Shown piece by piece: positions 51,816-64,000 of a stretch of DNA of 64,000 nucleotides. The notes under the pieces are model-generated. The model did not search any database. It saw only the letters and a program-made list of their open reading frames with translations, and was not told the origin of the DNA. The translations under genes were made by a program, and so were the position numbers. This DNA comes from Acanthopleura granulata (taxonomy: Eukaryota > Mollusca > Polyplacophora > Chitonida > Chitonidae): contig JABBOT010000080.1 in assembly GCA_016165875.1 (NCBI GenBank), positions 32,366,299 to 32,430,298 of the forward strand, given 5' to 3'. Numbering within the stretch: the stretch's first letter is position 1; each line of letters starts with the position of its first letter.

Positions 51816-54800
51816 CAATTCAATATAAAGTAATTTCAGCAGAGCCTTCGCAAACAGCCATGCTGCCATTTTTATGTACATACTTTATGTGTACAGTTAC
51901 TATCCCAAAGCAGAAACCGGCATGGTTAGAACATGTTCTACGGCAAAACCAGATTTCACCAACGTCCGCAGCGAGCGGCCACTTGTGATCTGATGAGCCT
52001 GGGGATTGTTTCATGATTACTGACATTTTGGCTTTCTCATTGTGTAACTCGGCTGAATAAATTAATTACCAACCCATGAAAAAACAGATTTTTCAAGGTG
52101 AATATTCAGCATGTGGCCAAATATTTAGCACCTATATTTATGAGTGTAAAGCCATATTAGTTCTATATTTCCTCTTGTCGGCGTTTTTCTAGGACAGTCT
52201 AGTTTACTCAATTTGAATGGCATTCTTGTGCCAAAGATAATCAAGATAAACACACAGTCTTGCCGACCATCATCACTTCTGTCGCTTAAACATGCAACCA
52301 CACATGCTAATTGTAACTTACCCAGTTAATAAGACCACGTGAGGTACAGTGTGGATTTTACTAAAGGGTTCGCACAATTTCTCTCTTAGAACGTCGGCCT
52401 TGGAACACAATCTATGCTTGCTGGTTTACGAAGACGTTACGACATGGATTAAAAATGTGTATTTTGGAGTTTGCGGGTATATATTATAATCGTTTCATGA
52501 CACATGGAATGTCCAACTAGCGCGATTACAGCTTAAAGGCGCAATTGTCACTACATATCATATGAATTTTGTTCATTTTCCGAAGTAGTAGTAGTAGAAC
52601 CTACTTATTCGCAACCTACTTATCTGTTTGAAAAAAAAAATATACTGTCTCATGTTTGGCGGTTCCATATATGGCAATGGCAGAGAGAGAGTCTTATAGC
52701 AAAAATATTTTCAATTCAGTCAATTTAATCTGGAAGATAAAGCTAAAAGTGTGATGATGTAGAAGATATATTTTTATTATCAAAAAACGCCTTTATTGTG
52801 CATAAATGTATTGTGAAACTATAGGACTTAAGAACTTGTAATAGTGAGTGCCCATGAAAATAATTCCTGAAATGTGTCATCTGGGAAGAAAAATTTCCAT
52901 ATGTATCCGGCATGCTTAACGGCTAAACATCACCAGTACCTTGTGTCACCCGCTAACCCAACTTGTTACGGTCTGTAGATGTACACTTGAACGACACAAA
53001 AATTATTGCAACAACCTAACAGTGTATAGGCCTATATCACTATAGTGGCTACATTATTTCATAAATAGTCATTCCTAAAAGTGAAATCCACACAAAATCA
53101 TCTAAAAAAACCACCACAGAGTTGCCACATAACTGACATTACAGATTACATTTCTAGCTATATAATAGCACGCTGTCTAAACACATCATTTTAGTTGGTT
53201 GCCTAGTAACTGCCACACGAAAGGAAAAGATGATTCTTCTTACATTTTGATGTTATATGTTTAAGAACAAAAATATGTCTTACCTGTGTTTTAAATTTTG
53301 TCATTTCAACCTTATTTAATCATTAAATTACCGTATAAGATGTACCAAACTATATCTGGACGCAACACTTCCATAAAGTATATATATTTAAATTGGATGA
53401 TTATTTATATGCATTATTTAATCTGCTGAGAGAATTAATGTGCTGTTTTCAGCATATCAGACGAATTATTTTAAACGCTATCTAAAAGTATCGATGATGT
53501 TTTATTTCTCTTGTGATATCGCATCCAAAATTCTCCGATTTATTTCTGCTTTTTTAAGGGAACACATAGCTGGATACCATTGTGAATCCGCGATTTTCTT
53601 GTTAGATTTAATATATCTTGCATGAATGATTGCTTTATGTTTTTAGGCGCAGATAAAAAGCTATCCTGCATATGTACAACAGAATTCTGCATATCTGCAG
53701 AGGATTTGTGCATGTATGTGAAAACTGTTTGCACGTTGTAGAAATTAATCTTACTTTTTTCCATAATTCGGTTTCTTGCTAGTAAGCCTATCTGTATACG
53801 TATCAAACTGCACCATGTCTCTGTTAGCCTATATTCATGTACACTCCAGTTTCATGTTTACCAGATGGTTAAGGTGCTCTAGACTAAAGTGAACTTTATG
53901 TTGACCATGTATGTGTGTACAGGTTTAATATACGCTTTATATGCAGACTGCTGTGTATGGTTAAAATCCTAGAGGGGCTGATACGCCCCTTGCTTCCTTC
54001 CGTTCGAGGCCGACACATGTGACGTCCATTTGTGTGGGCAAGATAACGGGATAAACCGGACTTACGCTTCCGAAGTTAGCGTCGTTTTTTGTGTTTCAGT
54101 CAAGTGGACACCGCTTGTTCTGGCACATCAGAGTAACATATCAGGTTGAGAAAACTGTACAAAGTGTACAAAACAACTTTTCAAATGATGTCTGTATATG
54201 ATTAACCGTGTGCTTCCCAGCTGGTTATACTCCTGTATATATAAATGCTGCTGAGAATAGCTTACAATTATACGAATAACGAATTACGAACCCTGTAGAC
54301 AAGTAAGGAGGCACAGGGAAATCACAGTATTTGTCAGTATTTTATGTAGACATTCCACTCATGCTATTCCTATTGCTGTCTAGAAATTCAGATAACATAT
54401 TTAGTCTCATATTTAAGATGTTATGAAGTAACGATGTGAAAGATTGGGAAAATTGTTTTAAATCGAGTGTGAATCAATTATCTTGTCCCTTCAGTTAAGG
54501 TTTTACTAAATAATCTGTTAAAGTTAAGGGTGCTTTTGTATGCGCCTTTTTATTCCAAACAATCGGACAGCAAGATTATAACACATTTATACTACATCAC
54601 AGTATAAAATGCATTTTTAAAATGGGGAGTGGACTTTGGTAGTATGAACTGTAAAACACAAAATGGAGGCATGTATTTTCTGCGTGATCTGATTTTATTC
54701 AAGAGTATTCACATGTATTCAACGAAAGTAAACCTATTCACTAACATAAATGACCAGACCAATGTTCGGTGAATTTTTCAGTCTCATTTTGGAACTATAT

Positions 54801-56744
54801 ACATGTATAGGATTTGGCTTCTTAATCACTCTCATACCCTCAAAATGCGCAGCCAAATATTCAACCTGTTTTGATAGAGAGAGAGAATCAAAGCTCAAAA
54901 TTAAAAAATTAGTTTTGTTGTTTAGTCTTTCTTTTTGTTTCGAAAATGCTTAGTAAAATTCTATACCAAATAAGACATCGGCTACACGAATATCGCGAGC
55001 CAAATACATGTACTTCCTTCTATAAATCTACAGAGAGTAAAATAGGACAGTCTGAACCTGATGCTTAGGTGGCGGTGCGGCTCTGCTTTTCTTCAGGAGT
55101 CCAATACTAACGTCAGGGTTATCCCCCTTGAGACACGATTATAGGAACTTCATAAACGCATGGTTATTACATGTCGTGATTTTAAACTTTTTTGTTGAAC
55201 GATAAATTGTAACCTTTGTATGGTTTAGCAGGCAGATTAATATACCCGTGAATACTACTAAACTTGGAATTTCAGAGTATATATCGAATTCCGCAGTTCG
55301 CTGAACCTCCCCTGTTGTGTGCCCTGCAACAATCACCGAAGTATGAGACAATTAAAGCTACCCCTGAGCCCGGCTGTGATTTATGGCATTAGACGGGAAT
55401 ATAATTAAAGCGTTTGAAAGACCCGGAACGGAAAGAAACGAAAAGGATGCAAAATATTAACTAAAAAAGTTAAACGACATAAACGGATCGCCAATGGAAG
55501 GAAAAAAAGTAACGCGAACGGTTTTAGAGAAATATTGAGCCGAAATTATCAGCGAAACGAAACGGAAGGGAGCAAAATGGTGCGGAACGGAAAGCGATGT
55601 TGGTGTGTGTACCCTCAAACGAAATCTGCACGCTATGAATAAAAAATGCCAAAACTAAAGAAAAAAAAAAGAAAAAAGAAACATTAGCAACTGACTCAAA
55701 TGAAAGTTCTTCCTCCTTAAAAAAGAGGCCTCAAGATACTTTGCAATCCACTTTCATAAGAGGTATATTTGTAGTGAAAGCTTTTTATGTTTAAATCATG
55801 CAGAGGCAAAGTACAAAATAAAGAAAATTAGTACAAATTTTGCTGAGTACACGTGTCGAAGACCTCATACGCTTGAAAAGAAAAGTAAACAACATGTTCA
55901 CAGACATTTTTGCGAAAACCAAAATAAATGCATTCATAACTTATAATTCCAAATCGAGATTTATACACGACATTTTGCATTATTAAATCTAATTTGGTAT
56001 ACCAAGCAGTGTTGTGAGTGGCATATACTTTCATGTATTTCGACCTTTTTTTCTGCTATAACTATCAGTACTTTAACATATTCGTCTCACCTCTCCATCA
56101 ACCCTCTAGTATCACTCCGCGACTCTGTCCCACTGTCACAATTATATCCCAACTCTTACAGAGATTCGTCAAGCTCCCTAAGTGGAGCTGCCTCACACTC
56201 GGCGATCTCTGCTGATAAGCCATAGGCACGCTACTGATCCCTTTCTATCACCGAATGGGAAAGAATGAATGAATGATTATGGCTTAATGCCACATCGGCA
56301 ACATCTCAGCCATATCGTGGCGAGGAAAGAAATTAAACCTCAATTTGTGTTAACTCACCTCCAAATAAACAACGACGTTGTACTGATTAATTTTCTTGTT
56401 CTTTTGACTAATGAATCGCAACACAGACTCCTTGTTTCCTTGCCATTAAATATACAACCAATTTGTCATACGTAAAATGAAAAATGTACTATGAAAATGT
56501 ACACACTATAAGCTTAATGTGTACTTGTTGAATAAAGGATGCTAAAAAAACCGTACTGAGCAGAGGGAAGCACGGTTGTTTGACTTTATCATCCAGTGTT
56601 CCGGAGTTCCACAAGCCTGCCAGCAAAGCATTACCCAGTTCTGGGAAAAAAAGGGCCCTGAATACTGAGAGTGGAGTGGATGAGTACACGCTTATTTCAA
56701 ATTATAACTACATAAGATATAGGTAAATCCATGCAGTATATATT
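51816..56744. other. Intergenic, nothing recognised
   Basis: About 4.9 kb of AT-rich DNA. A purine-rich block with recurring AACGG/AACGAAA (55415-55605) is the only unusual texture. Confidence 0.35.
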
Positions 56745-56945
56745 CATTCATTTGATTATTTATTCGATTGGGGTTTTACGCTGTACTCATGACCGTTTCC
56801 AGAATACTCAAGAATAAATTTCCGTCCAAGGACGCCAACATGTGCGACACAGTGCTCTTATCACGGTCTGAGTTCCTGCTCACCTGTTTTTTAATTCATA
56901 TATTTATTTATTTGGTGTTTTACGCCATACTCAAGCACTAGTATG
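56745..56945 (-). repeat. Two SINE tail fragments, minus orientation
   Basis: TTATTCGATTGGGGTTTTACGCTGTACTCATG (56759-56790) and TTATTTATTTGGTGTTTTACGCCATACTCAAG (56904-56935) are both the reversed SINE tail. Confidence 0.6.
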
Positions 56946-57361
56946 TGTTCCAACGATAATCAACTTCCTGTCGTTATTCTTCTCCTGTTCGGAGACGAAC
57001 TAGCGATATGGTTATGTAAAGTCTAACCTTGATCCCTCGCAACAACAATCCGTTGCGCTGCAGATCCTGCCGGGACTCAAAAGTTTTACAATATGTTAGA
57101 CTGTATGATCACATACATTAGTTTTGACCAGGTTGGTCGGTTGTTGAATTGTCCAGACATTGTCAGTTATGTGATTGGGGTCCATACTTGGTCCTCTCAA
57201 GACAAATTACTTTCAGTGATAAATATTGATTTAATTATAAACTAATCAGGTATTATACATATACATGGATCACGTAGTTAAAATGTATCTGCGGTGCACA
57301 GCAGTTCTTTGACTGGCCATAACAGTTTAAACACTATTGTACCCACACATTATCCCCAGGG

Positions 57362-57612
57362 GTCGAAGGGGTGAGCGTGCCAGTGCGATGTTATGACCCC
57401 ATGGAGCTCACCAATGGGGTTGCGTTAAGTTAAAGTCCAGCTCATGCGAGCCTCCTCTCCGGACGCACATGGGAAGATCCGCCCGCGGATGGTGGTGGGT
57501 TTACCCCGAGCACTGCCCGGTTTCCCCCCCACCATAATGCTGGCCGCCGTCGTATAAGTGATATATTCTTTGGTACGACATACAACGCCAATCAAATAAA
57601 TCAAATAAAGAA
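57362..57612 (+). repeat. tRNA-derived SINE, near full length, plus orientation
   Basis: A-box-like GTCGAAGGGGTGAGCGTGCC, body TTAAAGTCCAGCTCATGCGA, then CCACCATAATGCTGGCCGCC, CGTATAAGTGATATATTC and CAATCAAATAAATCAAATAA. The best reference copy of the family here. Confidence 0.8.
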
Positions 57613-60332
57613 ATCCCAGGGTGCGCTTGGACGAAGTGTCCTCGTTATGAGCTCGTAGATAGCATGCATGACGATATAATGCATGGTTCTATGTAACAAG
57701 ACCTTCAGATCTAGAACCAGATTTACGGCCCCTTTTTTTCAATCCTTCTGACTGTTTTCTAAAGAGACGAACACCTCGTTCCTTTATAAACGCATAACAG
57801 CATCTAGCAGTCACCGGGGATCCGAACATTATTTTCGCCTAATGACTTTCCGGAAAGTAATCCCAATCAAATAGATGGCTGGTGATGCGGATGTGTCTCC
57901 CTCGCGCATGCCATCTCGCGACAAGAGATTCATGCTTCTAAATAGTTTAATTCGTTAACTGGCTTGCAGACGACAGTGGAATGTTGCAACCTAATGAATT
58001 TGTTATCCAAGGCAAAACATTTCAACATAGCCCTAAGCAAAAACCGCTCCACTAGCTGTGTTGATCGCTTTTGTCACGAAGGCCCACGAGTAGGCCTAAT
58101 GACAATCTGTGAATCTCGGTCAGCGTGCAAGACGCCCGCATGACGTCACGTGCACAAACCAGCCAACCACTAAATGTGAACTGTTTCGTGTGTACAAAAA
58201 GTTGTTGCTTGTCTGTAAAGGGGCAGTCCATAAAGCACGTACGCTTAAATTGCAAACTTTTTGATTATCACCCTCCAGAAAACCTCTTCGCATCTTGTAC
58301 AAAGTGCCTTGAGAGCACTCTCACATGCTAATATCGCATAGTCCTAATGGCACATAATATTGCTAATCGGTACAATAGCACGCTAGTTGCAATAATGTAA
58401 CTCACGCTTCTTCATGTGGCACATAAGCGCCACTTACACATGTTTTTGTGTTCTAAAATTTAGATCTTCTGATTGAGGACTTTTATCGGTAAATGTATTT
58501 AAAAATAAGCCACGCAGCCACCGCGAAGTTTCACAAAGATTCATAGCGTCAACGAACTTACTGATATAAAAATCCGACTGACGAGCTGGGTTTTTTTTCC
58601 TTTTTGGACTTTCTTACCATATTTTACACAGATGACAACAACAACAACTTCTACAACGGGTATCGGGACGTGCATGATTGAGCGACCAAGTGGAAATGGG
58701 AAAAATAAACCAGCGCGTCTTTAGGATTTTTTTGTATCGGTAGGTCCGTACATACGCTAGGGATCTTCTGTACAACTTTTGAATGGCTGCGTGGATTATC
58801 TGTGAAGGTATTTGGGCGACGGATAAAAATCCTCAGTCAGAACGTCGACATTTTAGAATGTTGAAAAACATTGTAACTCTGGCGTCTACTCGAAGAATTA
58901 AGCGAGAGGTACATTATTAGAGCATCCTATTTCCGAATGATGCCACCTCCCTCCTCGTGTACGCCACTTGCACTAATTAACGCACGGTCACCTCTCCCCC
59001 CACTCTCGTAAGAACGTACGTGCTTGTCTGTTAAGACTCCCTGACATTTGGGACATGCCTCTTGGCAAATAAGTGCTAGCGATGATACAGTTATAATCGG
59101 TCAAATCTATCAGTAATTGTATTTTGGACCTAATGATAACCTCTCGTGCATAAAATCAGATTTTATTTTATCCTAGTGCACGTGCCTTTGCGTCCAATGA
59201 CACTTTGAATGACAAAAATGTGTGATATATATAAAAATTATGTTTTTTGCAGTACAGAGATGTGGTTCAGTGAAACTTCATGCGTACTACGTGCTCTCGC
59301 CTTTTATGAGCCCGAAAGGCTTTAATCAACAGTGACTTTCATAAAATTGAAGGAGAAAAGGTGCCGTATTGAAAAAAAAAGCTGGCTACACAATGCTTGA
59401 TTAAGTCACATGATGTAAGAGAGTGGAAATCAGTTCACGTGAGGTATATTTGTACATCAGGACCCGCAGGATTTTAACGTTACAAACTGTCATCATTAAT
59501 GGGAGCCACATCATACAGTTTATTACAGGCTGCTGGTGTTGTTATATTTATTCTGATGAAACTTTTGTCGTAATAACCACTTTGGGGTACGTTTCGATGC
59601 TGTCACATGTTACTATGCAGAGATAAACTTGTAATGGAGATTACCAACAGTTGTCATATAAACGCTTCCTTCCACCATAATGCTGATCTCAATAAAGCAT
59701 ATATGATTTATTAAACACTGCATTTTCCCTTATATGTTTGTGCAAACCAGGATGTATCAACCTGTCACTAAGTCACAATCGCCTGGTGATACAACTAACC
59801 CTACTCCATGTATATAAAGTAACACTGTGGACCTAGGTAGGCTGATGTTGTTGGGGAAGTGTCGTCTAATGTCATATGTATCGTTCAGTCAAAAATGTAA
59901 TACAAGTTTGCAATCATCCTCTATTGTTTTGAGTACATAGTGACCAAAACTCATTAGAATTCCACAGAGCGTCACGGTATATTGGCCAATCGAAGATATC
60001 TGTCTCGTGAGCAGCTCCTGCTGTATGACTGTAATTTCCACGACATGTAAATTTGGGCAGACAGTAAACATCACTTGTTTCACAATTTAGGCGTGGAAAT
60101 ATTTGATAGAGACATATGTTGTATAGATGTAATTATATATCGTTGCCTTTTCCTATAAGCAAGTCATCCCAGACTTGTGCGTGTATATGGACGCACACAG
60201 GTCACATAGCTGGCGTAACTTGGCAATGGACGAGAAAGAGAAAATTACCCTCATATGGCAGACCATTGCTACATAAGGGGTCATCTCACAATGTTAAATG
60301 CCGTTTAGCGTGGACGACGCTCAGAGAAGGAC
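57613..60332. other. Intergenic, nothing firmly recognised
   Basis: It contains a 68-residue plus frame with nine cysteines (58125-58331, including NCFVCTKSCC) that lacks a signal peptide and overlaps frames on the other strand. Confidence 0.3.
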
Positions 60333-63300
60333 ATGCTTTCCAACATGTATAAACCTGTGATCTTACTCCTCCTGAACCAGATTTGCTCAGGTAAGAAAGA
60401 ACGTAGAACGGTTGTTCAAACGTGTATGCAAATTAAGTTCAGTCAGGTTTGAATGTTAACGTAACATAAACGTTAAAGTGAATAACGAGCTTATCCCTCA
60501 ACAAACATTCGAATAGTTATGTCCTCATGGTCTTTCTTCTATATATACACTCCTAGTTTGAAACGTGCATGGTGAATTGAATATACGCATTTATCAGTGT
60601 ATCGATCGACTGAGAGAAGCACATTGTACATGCATTTACCTGGCTGATGACCAACCGATTGTTTACAATTTACTGTACATTTGTTTTCTTCCAAACTTGG
60701 AAACAAACGTGATTAGGAGACATGCTTTTCAGTCATCAGCTGAACAAAGGGTGCCATATAGATCCGTCTCTGGTTTCATGAAGTGCACTTAGCTAACTTA
60801 ACATGTACATGAAACCTGATCCTGGTGTATTCAACAAAAGATACAAATGCAAATAACATTGGTACTGGCCTGATTCAGTTAAGGGGGCAACACTAATGTT
60901 CGAAAGAATCTACACAGATTGTTGGTATAAAGATTTCATTTATCAGCCCTTGGATCCTCGTTGGTTAATTTATCCAATGCGCCGGATTCTTCTCCGCTAC
61001 CCTCTACCAATGGGCTCAGTCAATCCAGCGTTCGGCTGTTCGGTTGCGACTTTAAGTCAGGAGTTTTACGAATTAAGGCTTGTGGGTTTCTCCGGATTTT
61101 GGCAGATATCCTCTGCCCACAAATCTGACAGGTCTCGCGCGGGTACAATATTATGGAGTACACCATTAGACTGTAAGCTAAGTTTGTTTTACTTATGTAG
61201 AAATCATTCATATTTTTGATATACTATCCTGTGCAAATTTAGCGATAGTTATAAGCCACTACAGGGGTCTCTTTCTTGTCCCGGCGGTTACAGAGCGTTG
61301 ACTGGCTGCAACTGCCAGGTCCGTGACGAACGAGGTCGCGTGTTCGAATCCAGCTCTGGCCGTTTCGGCAGCAACATCAGCTAATAGGGTTGGTCTTGTG
61401 AGTGAGACACTCCTCCAGTTTCTTACACTGCACTTGGCTTTCATCCAACTGCAACAGCCGTTAAATGAGTAAAAAATTCTTGAAAGAGGCATTAATTAAA
61501 CGCCAATGAAATAAATACATAAACGGCTTATTCGAAGTTTTTCGTTACTCCTCTCAAGGGTTTAGCTATAGCAATCGGTGTAGATCCTCAGACTTGGACA
61601 ACATGCGGGACTGTACCGTTGCTCTTGGCTTCCACCAGGCATCCACCCACGAGGCTCTCACGTGGAACTCCACTCTCATGGTTGCGTACTGCAACAGGTA
61701 ACACGGTAAAGTCTGCATGGGCACAAAGACAATACAAAAGACTTCATCATGCGAAGTACAAAACTAGAAGAACGACAACACTGACGTAGTCCGCAAATGG
61801 TCACATGGAACCGACAAAATCTAGCCTTCTGTCAGTTCATCTGTTTTAGAGTATTATTGCTGTTCATGTAGCTTGTTTAATACCGAGCAACGTGGCTCAA
61901 GCCATATTTTCCTCAGTTCCATATCATTACAAGAGTTCCCTACTGATTGCAGTTCATCAAAATGATACCTCCCCCCTCCACCTTATCCTTCCTCCTCCAA
62001 CGCATAACGTAGCTGCATGCGTCTGCATATGTCAACGTACCCATGATTGACCGATTGGGCTGATCTGGAGAAAAATATGTCAGAGTCCGAGTTAACTGTC
62101 CAACCAAGGTCACCCATTTGTCAATTTTCAGACCTCACAATTACCATTGGCCAATTATCTCTGACCCCGACCTAATTTTCTCTTATATTTAGAAATATAA
62201 TATTTCGAACCCTCTGAAGTAGAGTCAGTTATCAATTATGGAGCCCACGGGTTCGACTTGTACAGGACTACAATTTGGGTGATGATTGACGTGGTCACGT
62301 TAACCGTTTAAACACTTATTACAATACTGTGTGCGTTAACAGACGGAAATTACGGACATCATGACGAGGTTAGGCCTACAACTATAGGTACCGGTATGTG
62401 GAGTGCTCATTTATGTAGTTATATAACTCTAATTCTAGAGGACGAGCAGCCTGGATTATGGTGAATCCAAATATTTCTCAGCCAGCTGGCCTAATTACCT
62501 CACATCCAAAGTGCCTGGCAACCTCGGCTTAAGAGCTACCGCGTTGCAATATTCATAGTTAGTCGTTCTTTGCAAATATTGCGAGTCTAGAATCATTAGG
62601 ATTATGTGGAAGTGTGCACCTTGTGGCATGAATTTGGAATATGCAGCGCTTCATACAGGCCGAAAGAGAGTTTTAGTTTCATTTCGACAGGCTTTTCACC
62701 CAAAACCTGATAAATGCACCCATGGTTTTGCTTCATTTGCGTGAATCTGTAGTACTGACACAGCAGTGAATGACATAACTTCATCTAGAATTATTACGTC
62801 ATTGCATCATGACGTTTCTTAAAATTTGAATGGTTACTGTTGAGACATTTCATTTCTTCGGACATGGGTTTCTGACTGTTTGGAACAATTATACGTTCTG
62901 TAAGATAAAGAGATTTCACCGTTCAGAATAGTTCAGATGTATTAACCGTGTCATGTCTTTGAAGACTTTTCGCCACGATTCCACATTACAAATACCGTAT
63001 TAGTCGTCATCATTTTGGTACGAAAGCAACAATTTGTCATTTTCACTTCTTGTTTGTATAATTGATAGACAGGGTGGTTAATTTTGAATGCTGTGAAAAC
63101 AATGGTTTTTATTTCGTGCAGCTCCCCAAGTCGGACTTTTGGAGACCATTGTGTCTCCCAGTACAAGATGGCCTGCCCGATGGGATGGGGTCCAGCCAAC
63201 GCGAAGGTGTTCAAAAGGCGGGTGGCGTTATTAACGCGGACCCTGGACAAGACGTGCGCTGCCGTGCACGGTAAACGCAGACAGACTTAGTAACGCAGTG

Positions 63301-63912
63301 ATGTCAATGATAATCCAATTGTTGGGGGAAAATATGCATATACTTATATAATCCGCCACATAAATTATCGAACTTGAGGATCATATTTTTCGGATTTACA
63401 GTTCCAATTTATTATTATTATTATTACCTCAGTGGTAATACACACAACTAGGGTTATATCTAATTATGAATAAATAATGAAGCTAGGAATGATCCTTTCA
63501 ATTACTTTTAATGAAAACTGTTCTCTATAATTGAGGATCTAACACTGAATCAATCTAGGATGCATGCATGAGCCGATTTCCTCAAAGCTATGTTTGACTT
63601 GGATAATTTGAGAGCTTTTAAATTCTGGTTTACGTTAAATCTGCCTTTGTGGATCGACAAACATGCCTGGTCTGTCTTTTCATCGCTGTTACCTGCCGTT
63701 AATCTTGTTTATGTAACTTATGAATAAATCTGTTGATAAACGTTTGCTTTTTGAACTTGTTCTTCAGTGTTACAGAACTCCAGCGATTGTATCGAAGCAC
63801 AGTCCAGGCGAATTAGCGAATGTTTCCTGGAAGGGGCTGAGATTTCAGAGCAAGAATTCGGTATTCACATGAAGAGGTTACGCCCGCAAGAAATCACCCA
63901 AATAATGCGCAA
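60333..63912 (+). CDS. Gene E: exons 1-4 of a ten-cysteine family gene, last exon off the right edge
   Basis: Coding exons are 60333-60390, 61559-61697, 63122-63270 and 63768-63912, phases 1, 2, 1, 2. Exon 1 is a signal peptide (MLSNMYKPVILLLLNQICS); the second ATG at 60345 is an equally good start. Exon 2 begins at the acceptor CTCCTCTCAAG rather than the later TCCTCAG, because only that start gives the family cysteine pair RCRSSDLDNMRDC (x10) and the 139 bases seen in gene D. Exon 3 is the invariant 149 bases (HCVSQYKMAC, x7, then KTC). Exon 4 carries DCIEAQSRRISEC (x10). Donors are GTAAGA, GTAACA, GTAAAC and GTAAGA. Eight of the ten cysteines are visible; the C-x8-C exon should follow beyond 64000. 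NST in exon 2 may be glycosylated. Confidence 0.75.
61273..61520 (+). repeat. tRNA-derived SINE in gene E intron 1
   Basis: GGCGGTTACAGAGCGTTGACTGGC is A-box-like and GTCGCGTGTTCGAATCCAGC is a good B box. The tail is AACGCCAATGAAATAAATAC. It ends 40 bases before exon 2. Confidence 0.6.
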
Positions 63913-64000
63913 GTAAGATAATCGACCCGCTAGCATTTTATGAATATAACTATAATTAAAACCTTCAATTAAATAAAGCGCACGTTAGAGTTCAAATATC

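Noticed and set aside
61592..61697. Gene E exon 2 starting at the TCCTCAG acceptor
   Set aside because: In phase but it drops the first family cysteine. The acceptor at 61557-61558 restores the C-x10-C pair and the 139-base length.

Overview
The window is nuclear DNA from an animal, most likely a marine lophotrochozoan such as a mollusc. This is inference. It rests on AT-rich sequence, small exons split by GT-AG introns, a single-exon Toll-like receptor of invertebrate type, and many copies of a tRNA-derived SINE whose tail (CCACCATAATGCTGGCCGCC...) recalls molluscan SINEs. There are no bacterial operons, rRNA genes, CRISPR arrays or long viral reading frames.

The main content is a family of short secreted proteins that I reconstructed exon by exon and could not match to a named family. 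Each complete gene has five coding exons with intron phases 1-2-1-2. The first exon is a signal peptide and the mature protein has ten cysteines. Three copies are complete: gene A (+, 4219-7716), gene B (-, 9033-26402) and gene D (-, 39462-42170). All three give a 618-base CDS (205 residues) although individual exon lengths differ; exon 3 is always 149 bases. Two copies run off the window: the first exon of gene C (-, 301-367, left edge) and exons 1-4 of gene E (+, 60333-63912, right edge). Extra exons and relics lie between them: a broken exon 3 at 2006-2132, an antisense exon-3 homologue inside gene B (18717-18907) and a phase-incompatible exon-5 homologue in gene B intron 4 (15866-15990).

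In the middle, a complete intronless Toll-like receptor (32636-35359, 907 residues) has an N-terminal LRRNT, leucine-rich repeats, one C-terminal LRRCT, a membrane span and an intact TIR domain. Its closeness to the secreted family is a fact of layout; a shared immune role is only a hypothesis.

Layout: 0-4 kb, start of gene C (leftward), a SINE, a broken exon and a TIR element. 4-8 kb, gene A (rightward). 8-26.4 kb, gene B (leftward), whose introns are packed with repeats. 26.4-32.6 kb, intergenic with MITE copies and a minisatellite. 32.6-35.4 kb, TLR. 35.4-42.3 kb, SINEs then gene D (leftward). 42.3-60.3 kb, about 18 kb with a Tc1-type transposase relic, fold-back elements and SINEs but no gene I can support. 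60.3-64 kb, gene E (rightward).
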